Assembly: GCA_021199975.1 (NCBI GenBank)
Contig: JAJQHF010000051.1
Span: 3,626 to 11,020 of the forward strand
Reading direction: 5' to 3'
Source: Candidatus Gastranaerophilales bacterium
GTDB taxonomy: Bacteria > Cyanobacteriota > Vampirovibrionia > Gastranaerophilales > Gastranaerophilaceae
Length of the DNA stretch: 7,395 nucleotides
A program made the translations under genes and the position numbers. The notes below the pieces were generated by a model. The model searched no databases. It saw only the letters and a program-made list of their open reading frames with translations, and was not told the origin of the DNA. This document shows, in pieces, positions 5,313-7,395 of this stretch; the stretch's first letter is position 1, and each line of letters begins with the position of its first letter.

Positions 5313-6326
5313 ATGTTTGACAGTATAGATGACGGTAGCTGTAAATTCCCTTTTACGGTAGCGGAAGTTGATTGGGACGGTAATGTTTACGGCTGCTGTG
5401 CCGCTTATTTTATAGGGTACTCATTCGGTAATATTTTTGAACAACCGTTTGATGAAATTTGGAACGGTGAAAAAGCTCAGAAGTTCAGACAGCAGTTTAT
5501 AGACAGAAAGTTTCATTACTGTAATTTTAAAATATGCCCAAAAGAATTGTGTCATGATGTTAAACCTTCTTTAATTGCCGAATATCCGACAAGAGTTCAG
5601 TTAAATTATGATTCTGTATGTAATGCAAGATGTATTTATTGCAGAGATCATCATTTTAAGAATGATGTATCTAAATTTGAAGCTAAGTTTGATGATGTAA
5701 TTGTTCCTATGATGAAAAATGCAAAATTAGTAAATGTTACGGCTTCAGGAGAGGTTTTTGCAAGCAATTATGCAAAAAATCTAATTAACAGAATAGGTAA
5801 AATCTATCCTCAAATTAAATTTTATATTTATACAAACGGTATAGAATGCAATGAAAAAAGAATGAAAGAATACGGGCTTTGGAACAGACTTGATTATGTT
5901 GTTCTTTCTCTGCCTGCAACAACAAAAGCAACTTATGACAAAATTGTACTTGACGGTAACTTTAAAAAAGTTATTGATAATGCTAAATTCTTAGGCAAAC
6001 TAAAAAGAGATGGAAAATTAAATAATTTTATTATCAATTTTGTCGTAACTTCTTATAATTATAAAGAAATGCCGGCAATGGTTGAATTTGCAAAACAAAA
6101 CAATGCAACGGTAAGTTTTGTAAAATGCAACGAACTGGAATTTAATAAGCACGTATGGCACGATTTTGCAGTGTGTGAAGATTTCCATCCCGAACATAAG
6201 CAGTATATTGAATCTTTAAAAAATCCTATTTTTAAACAGCCGCATATTAATCAAACCACTGTTTTTGATGAAGTAAAAGGAATTTTTAAAGACAGTGAAC
6301 TATGCGGAACATGTAAATCAGAATAA
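5313..6326 (+). CDS. radical SAM protein with N-terminal SPASM-like domain, paralogue 2
   Basis: This 337-residue enzyme shares the layout of its neighbours. The N-terminal SPASM-like region has C10-x-x-PF, C28-C29, GNI, FDEIWNG at 46-52 and C70, C75 and C80, one cysteine more than the other two. The core has C103, C107 and C110 as CxxxCxxC, with the usual aromatic Y109 before the last cysteine, then SGE at 145-147, TNG at 174-176, VLSLPA at 197-202 and NYKEMP at 249-254. Distinctively, it also has C272, C288 and a C-terminal CGTC (331-334), absent from the other two. These could bind an extra cluster or zinc, or act in thiol chemistry. It is likely the first gene of an operon with the next one (19-base gap). 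Substrate unknown. Confidence 0.87.
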   Translation: MFDSIDDGSCKFPFTVAEVDWDGNVYGCCAAYFIGYSFGNIFEQPFDEIWNGEKAQKFRQQFIDRKFHYCNFKICPKELCHDVKPSLIAEYPTRVQLNYDSVCNARCIYCRDHHFKNDVSKFEAKFDDVIVPMMKNAKLVNVTASGEVFASNYAKNLINRIGKIYPQIKFYIYTNGIECNEKRMKEYGLWNRLDYVVLSLPATTKATYDKIVLDGNFKKVIDNAKFLGKLKRDGKLNNFIINFVVTSYNYKEMPAMVEFAKQNNATVSFVKCNELEFNKHVWHDFAVCEDFHPEHKQYIESLKNPIFKQPHINQTTVFDEVKGIFKDSELCGTCKSE

Positions 6327-6345
6327 TTTATAAAACGGAATATCC

Positions 6346-7365
6346 ATGAACGAACAAATATGTATACAACCGTTTACTGCATTGGAAATTGACAGCTTCG
6401 GAGATGTATATACCTGTTGTCCTTCTTATATAAATTATAATAAAATCGGGAATATATTAAGTGATAATATTTCTTCGCTTGCGGATATTTGGTATTCAGA
6501 TAAAGCCTGCGAATTGAGAAGAAGAATATTAGCGGGTGATTATTCGTTATGCAATCTGCAGCTATGCAGACAAAGGCATTTTTCGGGAAATAAAAGTGAT
6601 TATGAAATAAAGCCGAAACTTCCTTGGTATATTACTTTAGCTTACGATAAAGAATGCAATTTACAGTGTATAACATGCCGTGATAAAAAAATTAAAAACG
6701 ATAAAGAAACAACCGAGTTATTTAATAATAAAATCGATACCCTGCTTCTTCCGTTATTAACAGAAGCAAAAATTGTGGCATTAAGCGGCTCAGGGGAGGC
6801 ATTTTTTAGCTCTCACAGCAGGCTTTTAATAAAAAAACTTACGGCTCAAAATAAAAATCTGATATTTAATATTAATACAAACGGACTGTTATTTAATCAA
6901 AATAATTGCAGCGCATTAGGTTTGACAAACAGAATTAACGAGGTATTTGTTTCTTTACCGGCACTTGATAAAAAACTTTATAATAAAATTATGATTGGTT
7001 CTGACCTTCAAACAGTGCTGAAAAATATACAATGGATGGCTCATGCTCAAAAAGAAAAACAAATAAATAAGATTACAATTAATACAGTTATTTCAGACAT
7101 TAATTATAAAGAAATTCCAAAGCTTGTTAAATTTGCAAAAAAATTAAATATTTATATAACAATTTCACAATATTATCATTGGGGTACAAAATTCGGAGAA
7201 AACTATTCAGATTTGACTGTTTGGGAAGCAAATCACAAACATCACAAAGATTTTGTAAAAATATTAAAAAAAGATATTCTTAACTATGAAAAAGTGATGT
7301 TATCCCCTGCATTTAAAGAATTAAGAGAAAATAATATAAAGAAAACAGGAATTTTTAATTTTTGA
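6346..7365 (+). CDS. radical SAM protein with N-terminal SPASM-like domain, paralogue 3
   Basis: This 339-residue enzyme follows the same plan: C6-x-x-PF, C24-C25, IGNI, a three-residue-longer linker to DIW and KACELRRR, then C69 and C74. The core has C104, C108 and C111 as CxxxCxxC, with threonine (T110) in the usually aromatic position. SGE is at 149-151, TNG at 178-180, VSLPA at 202-206 and NYKEIP at 253-258. The C-terminus has no cysteine and ends in a lysine-rich tail. A weak CGGA at 6336-6339 serves as ribosome site, and the 19-base gap suggests co-transcription with paralogue 2. The reading ends with adjacent in-frame TGA and TAG. No terminator is seen before the window edge. Confidence 0.87.
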   Translation: MNEQICIQPFTALEIDSFGDVYTCCPSYINYNKIGNILSDNISSLADIWYSDKACELRRRILAGDYSLCNLQLCRQRHFSGNKSDYEIKPKLPWYITLAYDKECNLQCITCRDKKIKNDKETTELFNNKIDTLLLPLLTEAKIVALSGSGEAFFSSHSRLLIKKLTAQNKNLIFNINTNGLLFNQNNCSALGLTNRINEVFVSLPALDKKLYNKIMIGSDLQTVLKNIQWMAHAQKEKQINKITINTVISDINYKEIPKLVKFAKKLNIYITISQYYHWGTKFGENYSDLTVWEANHKHHKDFVKILKKDILNYEKVMLSPAFKELRENNIKKTGIFNF

Positions 7366-7377
7366 TAGATTTTGTAT

Positions 7378-7395
7378 TGTATATGTGTATATGTG
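7378..7395. repeat. short 8-bp tandem repeat at the window edge
   Basis: TGTATATG occurs twice in a row (7378-7385, 7386-7393) and a third copy begins at 7394 before the window ends. The repeat lies just after the last stop codon. Its full length cannot be seen, and two copies of an AT-rich octamer may be chance. Confidence 0.4.

Overview
The window is AT-rich bacterial DNA with tightly packed genes and no rRNA, tRNA, CRISPR array or insertion sequence. It most resembles an anaerobic or microaerophilic bacterium. A cyanobacterial-flavoured C-terminal processing protease, a putative hydrogenase-linked ACT-like regulator and multiple SPASM-type radical SAM paralogues would suit a gut Vampirovibrionia/Gastranaerophilales-like genome. 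That placement is a guess from protein flavour only; other AT-rich anaerobes are possible.

Layout. (1) Bases 1-46 probably hold the last codons of an upstream gene. (2) A tight plus-strand operon at 158-2238 encodes a small heat-shock protein, a 79-residue ACT-like protein resembling the TM1266 group of putative iron-hydrogenase regulators, and a CoA-disulfide-reductase/NADH-oxidase-type flavoprotein. A 15-bp perfect dyad lies upstream of it. (3) A minus-strand S41 protease of the CtpA type runs from 3457 to 2228 and overlaps the end of the flavoprotein gene tail to tail. (4) A divergent 195-bp region separates it from a plus-strand Bcp-type peroxiredoxin (3653-4090) that has only one cysteine. 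A possible 10-codon aromatic-rich leader peptide sits just before it. A strong intrinsic terminator lies at 4158-4185. (5) Bases 4259-7365 hold three tandem, diverged paralogues of a radical SAM protein. In each, the SPASM-like cysteine region comes before the CxxxCxxC core rather than after it.

How the genes may work together. The left half reads as a protein- and redox-stress neighbourhood: chaperone, thiol/NADH flavoenzyme, thiol peroxidase and envelope protease. The right half is a separate module. The three radical SAM proteins share one architecture (CxxPF/CC zinc- or cluster-type N-terminus, CxxxCxxC, SGE, TNG and NYKE(M/I)P motifs). They differ in cysteine inventory and C-terminus, which suggests duplication followed by specialisation on related substrates. 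No precursor peptide, transporter or glycosyltransferase is visible beside them, so the substrate cannot be read from this window. The first paralogue has its own candidate promoter and must start at a non-ATG codon. The second has a perfect TATAAT box and is probably co-transcribed with the third.
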